DNA of 64,000 bases from Streptomyces sp. CB00316 (lineage in GTDB: Bacteria > Actinomycetota > Actinomycetes > Streptomycetales > Streptomycetaceae): assembly GCF_001905595.1 (NCBI RefSeq), contig NZ_LIXI01000006.1, positions 248,001-312,000 on the forward strand, in the 5' to 3' direction. The notes below the pieces were generated by a model. It worked only from the letters and a program-made list of their open reading frames with translations. It had not been told where the DNA came from and did not search any database. How positions within the stretch are numbered: the stretch's first letter is position 1; each line of letters begins with the position of its first letter. Below, one piece after another: positions 17,091 to 25,682 of the stretch. Made by a program: the position numbers and the translations under genes.

Positions 17091-17288
17091 TCAGGCGTCG
17101 TGGTCGGTGCCGGATCCGAGGCAGTTGAGGCAGAGGCCGTCCTGCTGTCCGACCGGGCGGCGCTTGCGACCGACGCGGACCGTGATCGCGACGTTCCCGG
17201 TGCCGCCGCACGGCTGACACGGGGCCGGTTCGACCGGGGCGGGGGCGGTGGTGGGCGGGGGTTTGGTGGTGGTCCGTCGGGTGGCCAT
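17091..17288 (-). CDS. Small zinc-knuckle protein
   Basis: 65 residues with CQPCGGTGNV and CLNCLGSGTD, two CxxCxGxG-like knuckles as in DnaJ, after a Thr/Pro-rich start. Related in pattern to the product of 15302-15493. Lies between the DUF2637 and TraB genes. Role unknown. Confidence 0.65.
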   Translation of the reverse strand: MATRRTTTKPPPTTAPAPVEPAPCQPCGGTGNVAITVRVGRKRRPVGQQDGLCLNCLGSGTDHDA

Positions 17289-17372
17289 GGCGGGGGTTCC
17301 TTCCGGTTCCGGGCATGGGCGGGGTAGGGACCTGGCGCGAGGCGGTCACGCCGACCGGGTGGAGCAGGGGTG

Positions 17373-18722
17373 TTACTCGGTGACCGGGCGCGGCTTCAAC
17401 AGCGGCATGGCCGGTGCCGGCGCGGCGGGCACGACCGGGCGGAACGGTGCGAGAGCGGCGAGGTGCGGGGTGAGGTGCGCGAACTCGTGGCAGACGGCCA
17501 CGGCTTGGGCGGGGGTCATGGCGGGGGTGCGGATGCGGGACCAGCCGCCGGAGGAGTCCCCGGCCACCGCGACGCCGGGGCGGTCCGGGGGGATGGTGGT
17601 GGCGGCGAAGACCGCTTCGGGGGCGATGTCCCCGAGGGCCATTTCGGCGGTCTGCTTGTCGTTGACCCGGTGCACCACACGCCCGGTGAGCTGAGCCCGC
17701 AGGGCGGTGGCTCCCTTGCCGAGATCGGAGCCGAAGCGCTGCCCGCACACCTCCAGGAAGATTCCCACCGCGCGGGCCATCTGAGCGAGGCGGATCATGC
17801 GCATCACCATCCGGTCCCGGCGCTCCTCGTCCTTCTTCGCGGCGACGAGGAACAGCTCCGCGACCTCATCGACCAGAACGACCAAGGGCACCGGCCGCAG
17901 CTTCGCGGGCAGGCCCCACATGTCCGGGACACCGTGAGAGCTGAGGAGGTCGAAGCGCTCTTCCATCTCCCCTACAAGGGCTTCCAGCAGGCCGTCCGCT
18001 TCATCCGGAGTGACCGCCAGGGCAGAGAGGCGGGGCGCGTACCCGCGCTGTTCGACCCCCCGCTTGCAGTCAATCCCGACCAGACCGACGGGAAGCTTCG
18101 CGAGTCCGGAGATGAGGTTGCGCTGATACATCGACTTGCCCGACTGGTTCGCACCGACCGTCAGGGCGTGCGGGACCTTCTGATAGTCCCGGACGAACGC
18201 CGTTCCGTCCTCCCGCAGGGCCACCGGCACGACCAGCGGACCGGCGGTGATGTTGCGGGGCAGGCGGCGGGGCATCTTCACGCGGCGCAGAACGTCGTAG
18301 CCGGTCATCCGCAGTTCCACGAACCCGGGCTTCACCTCGACCACGTGGACGGAGTGGACGCCCCAGGCGTGGCGGAGCCGTTCGCAGGCGGCGGACACGT
18401 CGGCAGGCTCCAGACCAGCCGGGAGGCGAAGCGTCGCCCGCATCCCGGTCGAGGAGTAGCGGACCCGGCGGACCTGCGGGGGAACGGGCTGGACTTCCTG
18501 GCGGGCCACGTTGCGGACCATGAACGCCCGCAGGCGGGACGGCTGGACCGTCAGCCCGCACACATCCATCGTCGCCCGATACGTGACCGAGAAGCGGACC
18601 CGGGCGACCGGGGCACCCACCAGCGACCAGAACACCCGCGGGGACCGGGCTTTCGCGTAACCGAGGCCACCGGCAGCCGATAAGGCCCCCGCAACCTCGA
18701 TCACCGTGGACAGGTCCGACAT
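17373..18722 (-). CDS. FtsK/SpoIIIE-type conjugal DNA translocase (TraB/TraSA)
   Basis: 449 residues. Walker A GANQSGKSM near residue 190, Walker B PLVVLVDEVAEL near 280, and the FtsK-type stretches VGIDCKRGVEQ and AVGIFLEVCGQRFGSD. One N-terminal hydrophobic stretch. In Streptomyces a single TraB-like hexameric ATPase moves double-stranded DNA to the recipient without a relaxase, so this is the transfer gene of element 1. Likely under KorSA-type control. Confidence 0.92.
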   Translation of the reverse strand: MSDLSTVIEVAGALSAAGGLGYAKARSPRVFWSLVGAPVARVRFSVTYRATMDVCGLTVQPSRLRAFMVRNVARQEVQPVPPQVRRVRYSSTGMRATLRLPAGLEPADVSAACERLRHAWGVHSVHVVEVKPGFVELRMTGYDVLRRVKMPRRLPRNITAGPLVVPVALREDGTAFVRDYQKVPHALTVGANQSGKSMYQRNLISGLAKLPVGLVGIDCKRGVEQRGYAPRLSALAVTPDEADGLLEALVGEMEERFDLLSSHGVPDMWGLPAKLRPVPLVVLVDEVAELFLVAAKKDEERRDRMVMRMIRLAQMARAVGIFLEVCGQRFGSDLGKGATALRAQLTGRVVHRVNDKQTAEMALGDIAPEAVFAATTIPPDRPGVAVAGDSSGGWSRIRTPAMTPAQAVAVCHEFAHLTPHLAALAPFRPVVPAAPAPAMPLLKPRPVTE

Positions 18723-18724
18723 GA

Positions 18725-19057
18725 TCAGGCCCCCAGCGGGGTCACAGCAACCGCGCGGAAGCTGATCCCGTGCCGGGTCTGACCGTTGAACGTGTTCTCC
18801 CAGTCCCGGGCCTTGAGGCCGATCACCGTGACCGGGGTGCCGGGGGCCAGGTTCTCCGGGACGCCCGTGTTCGGCACAGTCACCTGGTACAGGTTGCCCT
18901 CCCCATCGTCCGCGACCAGCAGGCCCACCGTCGCGAGCGGGGCACCGGTCTCCCGGTCGATGGCGATCTCACCGGTCTGCTTGCTCACGAGCTTCGGCGT
19001 CGGAGGCGTCGCCACGAACACGACAGCGGTCGAAACATCGATCTTGAAGGACGGCAT
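18725..19057 (-). CDS. SCO3933-family regulatory protein (Pra-like)
   Basis: 110 residues from the ATG at 19057 with GAGGGAGA upstream. MPSFKIDVSTAVVFVATPPT, then KQTGEIAIDRETGAPLATVG and an OB-like beta-rich half (PGTPVTVIGLKARDW). Matches the small protein found between traB and korSA in pSAM2-like elements; in pSAM2 Pra activates rep/xis/int expression. First gene of the leftward operon, directly downstream of the operator cluster. Confidence 0.75.
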   Translation of the reverse strand: MPSFKIDVSTAVVFVATPPTPKLVSKQTGEIAIDRETGAPLATVGLLVADDGEGNLYQVTVPNTGVPENLAPGTPVTVIGLKARDWENTFNGQTRHGISFRAVAVTPLGA

Positions 19058-19105
19058 GAGCGTCTCCCTCATCGCGTGGGGCAGCACGAGAAGCGCCAGC
19101 CCCAA

Positions 19106-19182
19106 CTGGCTTGAGCCACTTACTGGCTTAAGCCAGTTGAGCACGTCACGGGAAGCGTCGTCAAGCTTCTGGCTTGAGCCAG
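19106..19182. promoter_or_regulatory. Three KorSA-type operators
   Basis: CTGGCTTGAGCCAC (19106-19119), CTGGCTTAAGCCAG (19123-19136) and CTGGCTTGAGCCAG (19169-19182). The last two are perfect 14-bp palindromes. The first two are near the leftward pra-like gene; the third sits just upstream of a TACGCT -10 for the GntR gene. One repressor can thus shut both divergent units. Confidence 0.8.
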
Positions 19183-19198
19183 TTGGTACGCTGTCGAC

Positions 19199-19972
19199 AT
19201 GAACCCGTCCGAGCCCCCTACTCAGCAGCCAGCAAGCAGACGCATCGCGGAGGAGCTTCGCCGACGGATCCGCGACGGAGAGATCCCGGCCGGGGAGAAG
19301 TTGCCCTCGGAGCGCGCATTGGCCGAGGAGTTCGGGGCCGCCCGCAACACGGCGCGCGAGGCTGTGCGACTGCTCGCGGAGCAAGGTCTCGTGACTGCCA
19401 AGCACGGGCGGGGGGTGTTCGTCCGCGAGCCGCAGAAGTTGTTCAGGTTCGGGAGCGATCGGTACTCAATCAAGAACCGGGAGACTGGGCTGACCCCATT
19501 CCGACTAGAGGCGCAGCGTCAAGGCAAGGTGCCCAGGATCGACGTGCTGTACATCGAGCGCGAGACCCCGCCGCTCGACGTGGCGGAGCGCCTCGGTGTG
19601 CCCTCGGGCGAACAGAGCGTCGTGCACCGGGAGAACCACTACTTCGCCGACGACGAACCTGTTCAGATCGTCTCGACGTACCTCCGATGGGACGAGGCGC
19701 AAGGCACCCTGCTCATGCAGCCGAAAACCGGCAAGGACGGAATCTATGGGCGGCTTGAGGACCTAGGGCACGTCATGACGCGGGTCCGTGACGAGATCAG
19801 CGCGCGGATGCCAACGCCAGAGGAAGCCCGGTTCCTCCAATTGCTGCCAGGCGTGCCGGTTCTGGAGGTGCTCCACACCAGCCTTGATCAGGACTTGCAG
19901 CCGTTCGAGGTGTCTAGGTACGTACACCGAGCCGACCAAACAGGACTGCTCTACGAACTGCCGGTTGAGTAG
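19199..19972 (+). CDS. GntR/HutC-family repressor, KorSA-like
   Basis: 257 residues. Winged HTH at 12-75 (IAEELRRRIRDGEIPAGEKL, then FGAARNTAREAVRLLAEQGL) and a C-terminal UTRA ligand domain (ERLGVPSGEQSVVHRENHYF, HTSLDQDLQPFEVSRYVHRA). No ribosome site precedes the ATG; a TACGCT -10 hexamer ends 7 bp upstream, so the mRNA is probably leaderless. Represses the pra-type gene and, through it, replication and excision genes; autorepression is suggested by the operator overlapping its own promoter. Confidence 0.88.
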   Translation: MNPSEPPTQQPASRRIAEELRRRIRDGEIPAGEKLPSERALAEEFGAARNTAREAVRLLAEQGLVTAKHGRGVFVREPQKLFRFGSDRYSIKNRETGLTPFRLEAQRQGKVPRIDVLYIERETPPLDVAERLGVPSGEQSVVHRENHYFADDEPVQIVSTYLRWDEAQGTLLMQPKTGKDGIYGRLEDLGHVMTRVRDEISARMPTPEEARFLQLLPGVPVLEVLHTSLDQDLQPFEVSRYVHRADQTGLLYELPVE

Positions 19973-19994
19973 ACCGCAATGGAGGGGGAAACGC

Positions 19995-20504
19995 ATGTCA
20001 ACGGCCACAGTTCGCCCGCGTGAGGCACGTGACCTTGCGGAGGCGGCAACCGTTCTCACCGCCGTACACGAATCCGACGGATACCCAGTCGAAGGGGTGA
20101 AGGACCCGGAAGCCTGGCTATCTCCAGAAGGACTTCTGGCGGCATGGGTCGCGGAACTCGATGGACATGTGGTGGGGCATATCGCCATCAACAGCCCGCA
20201 GCCGGGAGAAGAGGTGGCCCGACTCTGGAGGGAAGAGAGCGGTGACGGCAACTCCCACATCGGGGTCCTAGCCCGACTCTTCGTGGCGCGTGAAGCGCGT
20301 AAGGCGTCCGCCGGTAAACGCCTCATGGAAGCCGCTACGGCCTACGCCCGAGAGAGGCACCTGCGCTTGGTGCTGGAGGTCTTGACGAAGGACGCAGCCG
20401 CGATCCGCCTCTATGAGCGCCTTGGCTGGCAACGCATCGGGGAGGCCGTCCACACCTTCGGCGGCAAGCAGGTCGACGCCGTTTGCTTCGTGGCACCCGC
20501 CTGA
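19995..20504 (+). CDS. GNAT-family N-acetyltransferase
   Basis: 169 residues from the ATG at 19995 (GGAGGGGG upstream). Acetyl-CoA site VLARLFVAREARKASAGKRL (motif A, V-x-Arg-x-x-x-x variant) and motif B LYERLGWQRIGE. Transfers acetyl from acetyl-CoA to an amine; substrate unknown. It directly follows the repressor in the same direction, a common AICE arrangement. Could detoxify a compound or modify a protein. Confidence 0.82.
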   Translation: MSTATVRPREARDLAEAATVLTAVHESDGYPVEGVKDPEAWLSPEGLLAAWVAELDGHVVGHIAINSPQPGEEVARLWREESGDGNSHIGVLARLFVAREARKASAGKRLMEAATAYARERHLRLVLEVLTKDAAAIRLYERLGWQRIGEAVHTFGGKQVDAVCFVAPA

Positions 20505-20786
20505 CGACGAGAGCTGTTACAGGTTTCTCTACCTCATCAAGGCACCCGGCTGCGCTCCGCTCCGCCGGGCGCGCTTCCCGGCTCTGGCTGCGCCCGCGCT
20601 CCTGCCTTCGGCCCGCTCGGCGCTGCCGCCGCCGACGCGCGCCCGCAGTGGATAGGCCCGAGGGGCATGAGACGAGAACCAAGCCCGCGGCTTCACGACG
20701 ATGCCTCCGGCGGGGGCGCTCAGACTCCGGGATGGACGGGGCGCCGTTCGCGAGTGCCGGCCGGAGCGTGGCGAGCGTCGTGGGGC

Positions 20787-20936
20787 TCCCATCCCGACCA
20801 CCTTCGACCCAGGCAAAGCCGAGCAGTCGCGGCCCAGGGCGTCAAGGTCGTTCGTACAGTGGCGCGCTCCACCTTGACGCCCTGAACCACGACCGCTCCA
20901 CGGAGTGTGGGTCGAAGGCGGACGGGATGGGAGCTG
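20787..20936. repeat. Large imperfect inverted repeat (candidate single-strand origin)
   Basis: Arms of about 62 bp face each other around a 22-base centre. The inner 14 bp (CAGGGCGTCAAGGT, 20835-20848, with 20871-20884) are perfect. The outer parts match with scattered differences (GCTCCCATCCCG on the left; its complement on the right). It lies in a non-coding stretch (20505-21095) of a rolling-circle element, where a minus-strand origin would be expected. The rest of that stretch has no recognisable gene. Confidence 0.55.
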
Positions 20937-20979
20937 AGGTAGGTGTTGGTGGGGGTTGGCTGATCTCCATGGGCTTCAG

Positions 20980-21060
20980 CTCATGCAGGTCGTACGAGCA
21001 CATGCGAGCCTCATGAGTGTCCAGGCAACCTCATGTGGGTCGCAAGACCTGCATGAGGCT
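20980..21060. promoter_or_regulatory. CTCATG repeat cluster upstream of the AlbA_2 gene
   Basis: CTCATGCAGGTC (20980-20991) and its exact complement (21046-21057); nested AGCCTCATG (21007-21015) with CATGAGGCT (21052-21060); a further CCTCATG at about 21029. Four related words just upstream of TTGACC and the start codon suggest repressor binding. Confidence 0.5.
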
Positions 21061-21095
21061 ACTCTTGACCACCACAGTAACCAGGAGGTAGGTCA

Positions 21096-22895
21096 GTGAC
21101 AGAGAACGAGCTGCATGACTTGCTAGCGAAGCTTCGCCGCTTCGGTGGGGATCACTTCACTTGCGAGGTCAAGCGCTCTCAGGGTGGCCTGCCAACCTCT
21201 ATGTGGGAAACCGTGAGCGCTTTTGCGAACGCGCAAGGCGGGCTAATCATCCTTGGCGTAGACGAAAAGTCCGACTTCACCGTTGTCGGCGTGAATGAAC
21301 CCGCAAAAGTCGAAGCGCATCTCGCTGCAGTATGCAGCGAAATGGAGCCGCCGGTACGCGCCGAGATGGCCACCGTAGAGATTGACGGCTACCACGTGAT
21401 TCTCTGCCAGATCCCCCCTACGCCGCGAGACCAGCGCCCATGTCACAAAAAGGATCGAGGCCCTTGGGCGGGATCCCGGCTCCGCGTAAGCGATGGTGAC
21501 CGCAAGCTAACGGACTATGAGGTATCCGTCCTCCTTTCAAACCGCAGTGAGCAGCGGCAGGATCTACGCCCAATTACAGAAGCTGCACTATCCGACCTCG
21601 ACGAAGAAACAATTCGTGGATTTTTGCGTCGAGTGCGCGAAACGAAGTCTCAGATCTTCACCAGGATCAGCGACGAAGAAGCATTGCGAATGCTCAATGT
21701 CCTCGTTAAGCACGAGGATACGCTAGTCCCGTCCTTGGCCGGGCTTCTAGTATTCGGGTCCTACCCTCAGCAATTCGAGCCTCAGCTCGATATCACCTTC
21801 GTCGCCTACCCAACGCCTGAGGCAGGCGTTCTTGGGCCATCAGGTGAACGCTTTACGGAGAACCGCTCAATCGACGGACCCATCCCGCAGATGGTAAGCG
21901 AATGCATTCGCATCCTTAAACGCAACATGAAGCGCCGAAGTATCGTTTCCGGACTATACCGCACAGACGAGTGGGAATATCCAGAAGAAGTCTTGCGCGA
22001 AGCCTTGGTGAACGCGCTGGTGCACAGAGACTACTCCGAGTTCGCTCGGGGCATGCAAGTGCAGGTAGAGATGTACCCGGACAGGCTTGTGATCCGGAAT
22101 CCCGGTGGACTCTATGGCCCCGTGGAGGTAAACAGCCTGGGCACGGAAACTGTTTCCTCCTCACGGAATAAAGTGCTGCTAAAGATCCTGGAAGATACCC
22201 CTTACAGCGACAACAGAATGGTCTGCGAAAATCGAGGTAGCGGCATTGCGCGGATTCGCATTTCGCTGACCGAGGCAGGCATGGAGCCTCCGCGATTCAT
22301 CGATGATATCTCCTCCTTTACGGCAGAATTCCCTAACCATACTTTGATCGATGATGACGCACTCGCCTGGCTGGGGAGTCTGGGCACAGGCCCGCTATCC
22401 AGGCCTCAGATGACTGCGCTTGTGATGATGCGCAACGGCCAAACGATGACCAACAGCTCATACAGAGCCGCGACCGGCGTCCACGACAGTAGGGCTGCCA
22501 GCCGAGATCTAAAGGACCTCGTCGACAGAGGGATCGCTGAGCAGTTCGGAAATCGCGGCTCCGCCTTTTACGCACTTGGGGCCGGGCACCACCCAGACCC
22601 CGAGGAAGACCTCTTTGGCAGCCTAGCCGAAGGGGCAGTAGTCCCGGCTGCGCCCGCAAAGCCTGAGGAGATCGAGGCGGCCACAGCCAACCACGCCCGC
22701 CCGAATTTGACCGATCTCCAGAAAGCGGTCCTCGCATCCCTCTCCGAGGGAGATCTACAAAGGCACGAGATCGAGTCGAAGACCGGCTTCGATGCCGTCC
22801 AAGTACGGGGGGCACTCCAAGCTCTTCGCGAGAAGGATCTCGTGGTGTTGGTAGGTAAGCCTCGGTCGCGAAATGCACGCTGGCAGGCGCGGTGA
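21096..22895 (+). CDS. AlbA_2/Schlafen-domain ATP-binding protein
   Basis: 599 residues from a GTG at 21096 with AGGAGG upstream. N-terminal AlbA_2 domain (FTCEVKRSQGG, SAFANAQGGLIILGVDE, residues ~20-60). A GHKL-type ATPase (HATPase_c_4) follows with N-box EALVNALVHRDYSE near 300, IRNPGG and ENRGSGIARI. A C-terminal winged-helix region closes the protein. Family members are annotated as transcriptional regulators, and some act in anti-phage defence. Base composition is visibly less GC-rich than its neighbours, marking it as separately acquired cargo. Own promoter and repeat cluster upstream. Biochemical function not established. Confidence 0.82.
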   Translation: MTENELHDLLAKLRRFGGDHFTCEVKRSQGGLPTSMWETVSAFANAQGGLIILGVDEKSDFTVVGVNEPAKVEAHLAAVCSEMEPPVRAEMATVEIDGYHVILCQIPPTPRDQRPCHKKDRGPWAGSRLRVSDGDRKLTDYEVSVLLSNRSEQRQDLRPITEAALSDLDEETIRGFLRRVRETKSQIFTRISDEEALRMLNVLVKHEDTLVPSLAGLLVFGSYPQQFEPQLDITFVAYPTPEAGVLGPSGERFTENRSIDGPIPQMVSECIRILKRNMKRRSIVSGLYRTDEWEYPEEVLREALVNALVHRDYSEFARGMQVQVEMYPDRLVIRNPGGLYGPVEVNSLGTETVSSSRNKVLLKILEDTPYSDNRMVCENRGSGIARIRISLTEAGMEPPRFIDDISSFTAEFPNHTLIDDDALAWLGSLGTGPLSRPQMTALVMMRNGQTMTNSSYRAATGVHDSRAASRDLKDLVDRGIAEQFGNRGSAFYALGAGHHPDPEEDLFGSLAEGAVVPAAPAKPEEIEAATANHARPNLTDLQKAVLASLSEGDLQRHEIESKTGFDAVQVRGALQALREKDLVVLVGKPRSRNARWQAR

Positions 22896-23099
22896 GCATG
22901 ACCACGCCCGCGCGCAGCAGCGCTCAAGCACAGATTGGACGTAACTGCGTGCGAGAGGGGGATGGCTATGGTGACTTCCCTGAAGGTTGCTGGTCGCCAA
23001 GTGGTTGCTGACTCCTATGAAGGCGTCGTTGGCAGGTTTTTCTTCGCCTTGATGACGGGTGCAGCAGTGCCGGGCTGAGTGCATCGCTCCGTGCTGAGC

Positions 23100-23136
23100 T
23101 GACATCCGCCGCTGACATCAACAGCGACGGATGTCA
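23100..23136. repeat. Right arm-type repeat of element 1
   Basis: TGACATC at 23100 and 23113 (the same 13-bp period as at the left end), then AACAGCGACGG and an inverted GATGTCA at 23130. The surrounding 22896-23206 has no gene; this is the only structured signal in it. Confidence 0.5.
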
Positions 23137-23206
23137 GCGTTCTCCCGCAGTTGTATAGCGAGGATGCGGCGGCCCCGTCGCCGCAGTAGTTGAGTGGCCG
23201 ATCGAA

Positions 23207-23249
23207 CTCCTAAAGCGGGTGTCGCAGGTTCGAATCCTGCCGGGGGCAC
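23207..23249. repeat. att copy between elements 1 and 2
   Basis: Exact 43-bp copy of 11585-11627 (anticodon loop to tRNA 3' end). It is attR of element 1 and attL of element 2. Confidence 0.93.
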
Positions 23250-23298
23250 CAAACGCATGGCCCTGACCTGGGGTTTCTCCTCAGGGAAGGGGCCTACT

Positions 23299-23330
23299 CG
23301 GCCCCGGACGTCCCGTCCGGGGCCGTTTGT
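23299..23330. terminator. Terminator beside att (copy 1)
   Basis: CGGCCCCGGAC, 5-base loop, perfect complement, then TTTGT. A near-identical hairpin follows the third att at 51883. Overlaps the 3' end of the integrase gene. Confidence 0.65.
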
Positions 23331-23340
23331 GTGCGCGCTG

Positions 23341-23362
23341 CGTGAGCGGACGGGGTGGCAGC
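23341..23362. repeat. Left end-repeat of element 2
   Basis: 22-bp word beginning CGTGAGCGGACGGGG, repeated with one mismatch at 51664-51685, inside the right att by about 100 bp. Candidate integrase arm site. Confidence 0.4.
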
Positions 23363-24904
23363 CCCCGAAATATCCCCCAACCGATCAGCACCGTCCGGCA
23401 CGTCGCGAGGGGCGCGTGCACGCGGGACGAGACGGGCCGCAGCCTCGGCGATCGCGAGATCCGCCTCGGGGAGCAGGCTCGTGTACGTGTCGGCCGTGAT
23501 GGTGATCGAGGAGTGGCCGAGCATCTCCTGGATGTCCTTCAGGTCGGCTCCGGCCGCGTGGGCGAGGGTCGCCGCGCCGTGGCGCAGGTCGTGGAGCCGG
23601 ACCGGAGGCAGGCCGATCTCCTCGTACAACTCGATGAAGCGGCGGGTGACGTTGGCCGGGTGGAGCAGTTCCCCGTTCTCCCGCGTGAAGACGCGACCGG
23701 TCTCCACCCAGGCGGTCTTCCACTCCGCACGCGCTTCGTCCTGCCGAGCACGGTGTCGTCGTAGGACCTCGACCGTGTCCGCGTCCAGGGCAATGGTGCG
23801 CGCCCCCGCGTCGGTCTTGGGGTCGTCCTCGTAGACCTCCCAGCCGTCGACGACGAGCTGCTTGGCGACGGTGAGGAGACCCGGCGTCCAGGTGGGTGTC
23901 GGTCCACTTCTGCCCGCACGCCTCGCCGCGCCGGAGCCCGCGGAACGCGATGAGGTGGAACAGGGCGTACAGGTGGTCGTCCGCCGCGTGGTCGAGGAAG
24001 CGGCCGGTGTGTTCCGGCGTCCAGACCATGACGGGCGAGGACTTCTCGCCGGTGCGCTGCCAGTGCAGGACGCGTTCCTCGGTCCACACGAGCGCCTTGG
24101 GGCGCTTACCCGCCTCCAGCTCGACGTGCGCGGCCGGATTGAAGGTGATCAGCTGCTGCGCGATCGCGGCGTTCAAAGCGGCACGCAGGGTCGAGCGAAC
24201 GCGCTGGCGCGTGGCCGGTCCGACGATGCGGCGGTATGGCTCCATCTCGGCGATGGCCGCCTTCATGGCCTTGCGGCGAGCACGCGGATCGTGCCCCTTC
24301 CACGGGATCCTGGCCAGCTCCTCGAACGCCTTGCGTCGGGCGGCGTTGCCCTCGGCGATCTCGACGTTGGCCTCGGCGATGGCCTCGAACATCTCCGAGA
24401 GGTGAGACACGCGGAGGCGGTCGAGTCGCAGGTGCCCGATCCGCGGCTTGAGGTGGACGCGGATGTTGCTCTCGTCGCGGCTGATGGCGCTCTGCCGCCC
24501 CTTCTTGCCGGCCAGCCAACTGTCCAGCCACTCACCGACTGTGAGCCTGCTGGTCAGGTCCAGGCCGTGGATGAGGCGGCGCCGGGTCGACTCGATGTTC
24601 GGCAGCGGCGCCTTCTCGGCGGCCACGGTCTCCAGAAGCTCGGCGATCCGGGCCAGAGCCTCGGGGTCGTCGGACTCGGCGAGCCCCAAGAGGGCGCGCA
24701 CGTGGTCGAGGTCGGCCTGGGCTTCCTTGAGGGTCTCGTAGCCGGCACGGCTGAAGGAGCGGCGGGTTCCGTCCTCGCGGGGCGGGAGCTCCTGGCGTAT
24801 GGAGTAGGAGCCGTGCTTGCGGCTGGAGAACTTGGGGCAGTTCTTGCCGAGCGGCTTGCCGGTCTTGGGGTCGCGGCAGTAGCAACGGCGGTGGGTGGAG
24901 CCCT

Positions 24905-25588
24905 TCAAAGGCGTTCCTCCGGTGTGGTGTTGGGGTCGGTTTCGGGCGGGTCGACATCGCCCAGTGCGGGTGGCAGGTCTGGTGGGGTGGCTCCCTCCTC
25001 GCGGATATCGCGGCGGAGGTGGCGGAGGTTGTACTTGGCGGAGATGGCCTGGTCGGCGTATTCGGTCCGCCTGCGTTCGGCTTCTTCCCGCTGGGCGCGG
25101 CTGGTGGCCGTCTTGGCGGCGAACCGTGCCCGTTCTTCCTCTTCGAGCGCGGCGAGCGCGGTGCGCGTGAGTCTGGCGTGCAGCTCGAAGTCGGGGACCA
25201 TGCCCGCGTCGCGTTCGGGCACCTCCTGTTCGCCGGTGAAGCGCCGTAGGGCGTCCCAGGTGGGGACGAGCCTCTGGAACGGGAGTTCCTGGGTCTGATC
25301 GACGTACCCGACCGGGAAGATCAGGCAGACCGGGTACGTCTCCAGGGCGGCGGCCAGGACGATGACGTCCACCAGCGGAAGGTTGGCCCGGCGTCCTGAC
25401 TCCATGTTGGCGATCACGTTGCGCGGGATCGGGTGTCCGAGCCGCTCGCACTGGTCGGCCAGGTCATGTGCGCTCCATCCCATCTCCTTTCTCCGTCGCC
25501 GGACCTCGCCGGCCACGTTGGCCTTGATCCGGTCCACCCACTCCGGGAAGTCGTCGTCCTCTTCATCATCGAAACCGTGTTGTGTCAT
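24905..25588 (-). CDS. XRE-family HTH regulator of element 2
   Basis: 227 residues. Acidic start (MTQHGFDDEEDDDFPEWVDR), HTH at about 25-75 (VRRRRKEMGWSAHDLADQCE, PRNVIANMESGRRANLPLVD) and a long charged helical C-terminal half (EEEERARFAAKTATSRAQRE, likely coiled coil). Its stop overlaps the integrase start, so regulator and integrase are one transcript. Divergent from the small HTH gene at 25683; likely the maintenance repressor. Confidence 0.85.
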   Translation of the reverse strand: MTQHGFDDEEDDDFPEWVDRIKANVAGEVRRRRKEMGWSAHDLADQCERLGHPIPRNVIANMESGRRANLPLVDVIVLAAALETYPVCLIFPVGYVDQTQELPFQRLVPTWDALRRFTGEQEVPERDAGMVPDFELHARLTRTALAALEEEERARFAAKTATSRAQREEAERRRTEYADQAISAKYNLRHLRRDIREEGATPPDLPPALGDVDPPETDPNTTPEERL

Positions 25589-25682
25589 GTAGACACAGTA
25601 GCTCGCTCATGATGGTTCCTAGCCGCCTGGAGCCGGACGTGTTGGTCATGTTCGCCGAGGGCTGTGACGAGAGGAGCGCTGC

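Larger units (their letters stand above)
11627..23249. mobile_element. Element 1: pSAM2-type actinomycete integrative conjugative element
   Basis: Bounded by the tRNA 3' end (att core 11585-11627) and its exact 43-bp copy (23207-23249). Contains the full AICE set in canonical order: integrase next to attL, excisionase, RepSA-type rolling-circle initiator, small spread proteins, FtsK/TraB double-strand DNA translocase, KorSA-like repressor with operators. Cargo: cytosine methyltransferase, GNAT, AlbA_2 ATPase. Every core gene appears intact, so the element may be able to excise and transfer. Confidence 0.92.
23294..24908 (-). pseudogene. int: Tyrosine integrase of element 2, frameshifted
   Basis: A TTG at 24908 behind CCGGAGGAACGCC opens a reading frame with a Cys-rich start (CYCRDPKTGKPLG), SAM-like domain and catalytic Arg in FRGLRRGEACGQKWTDTHLD. 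Around 23882 the coding frame shifts by one base. The other frame continues with LTVAKQLVVDGWEVY, catalytic HDLRHG, LGHSSITIT and Tyr in ADTYTSL, ending at 23294. All catalytic residues survive across the shift, so it is a recent single-base lesion or a sequencing error. Acts at the tRNA-Arg site; stop is 45 bp from att. Confidence 0.85.

Noticed and set aside
23207..23249. A second tRNA-Arg gene
   Set aside because: Only the 3' half of a tRNA is present; it is an attachment-site copy. The same applies at 51789-51831.
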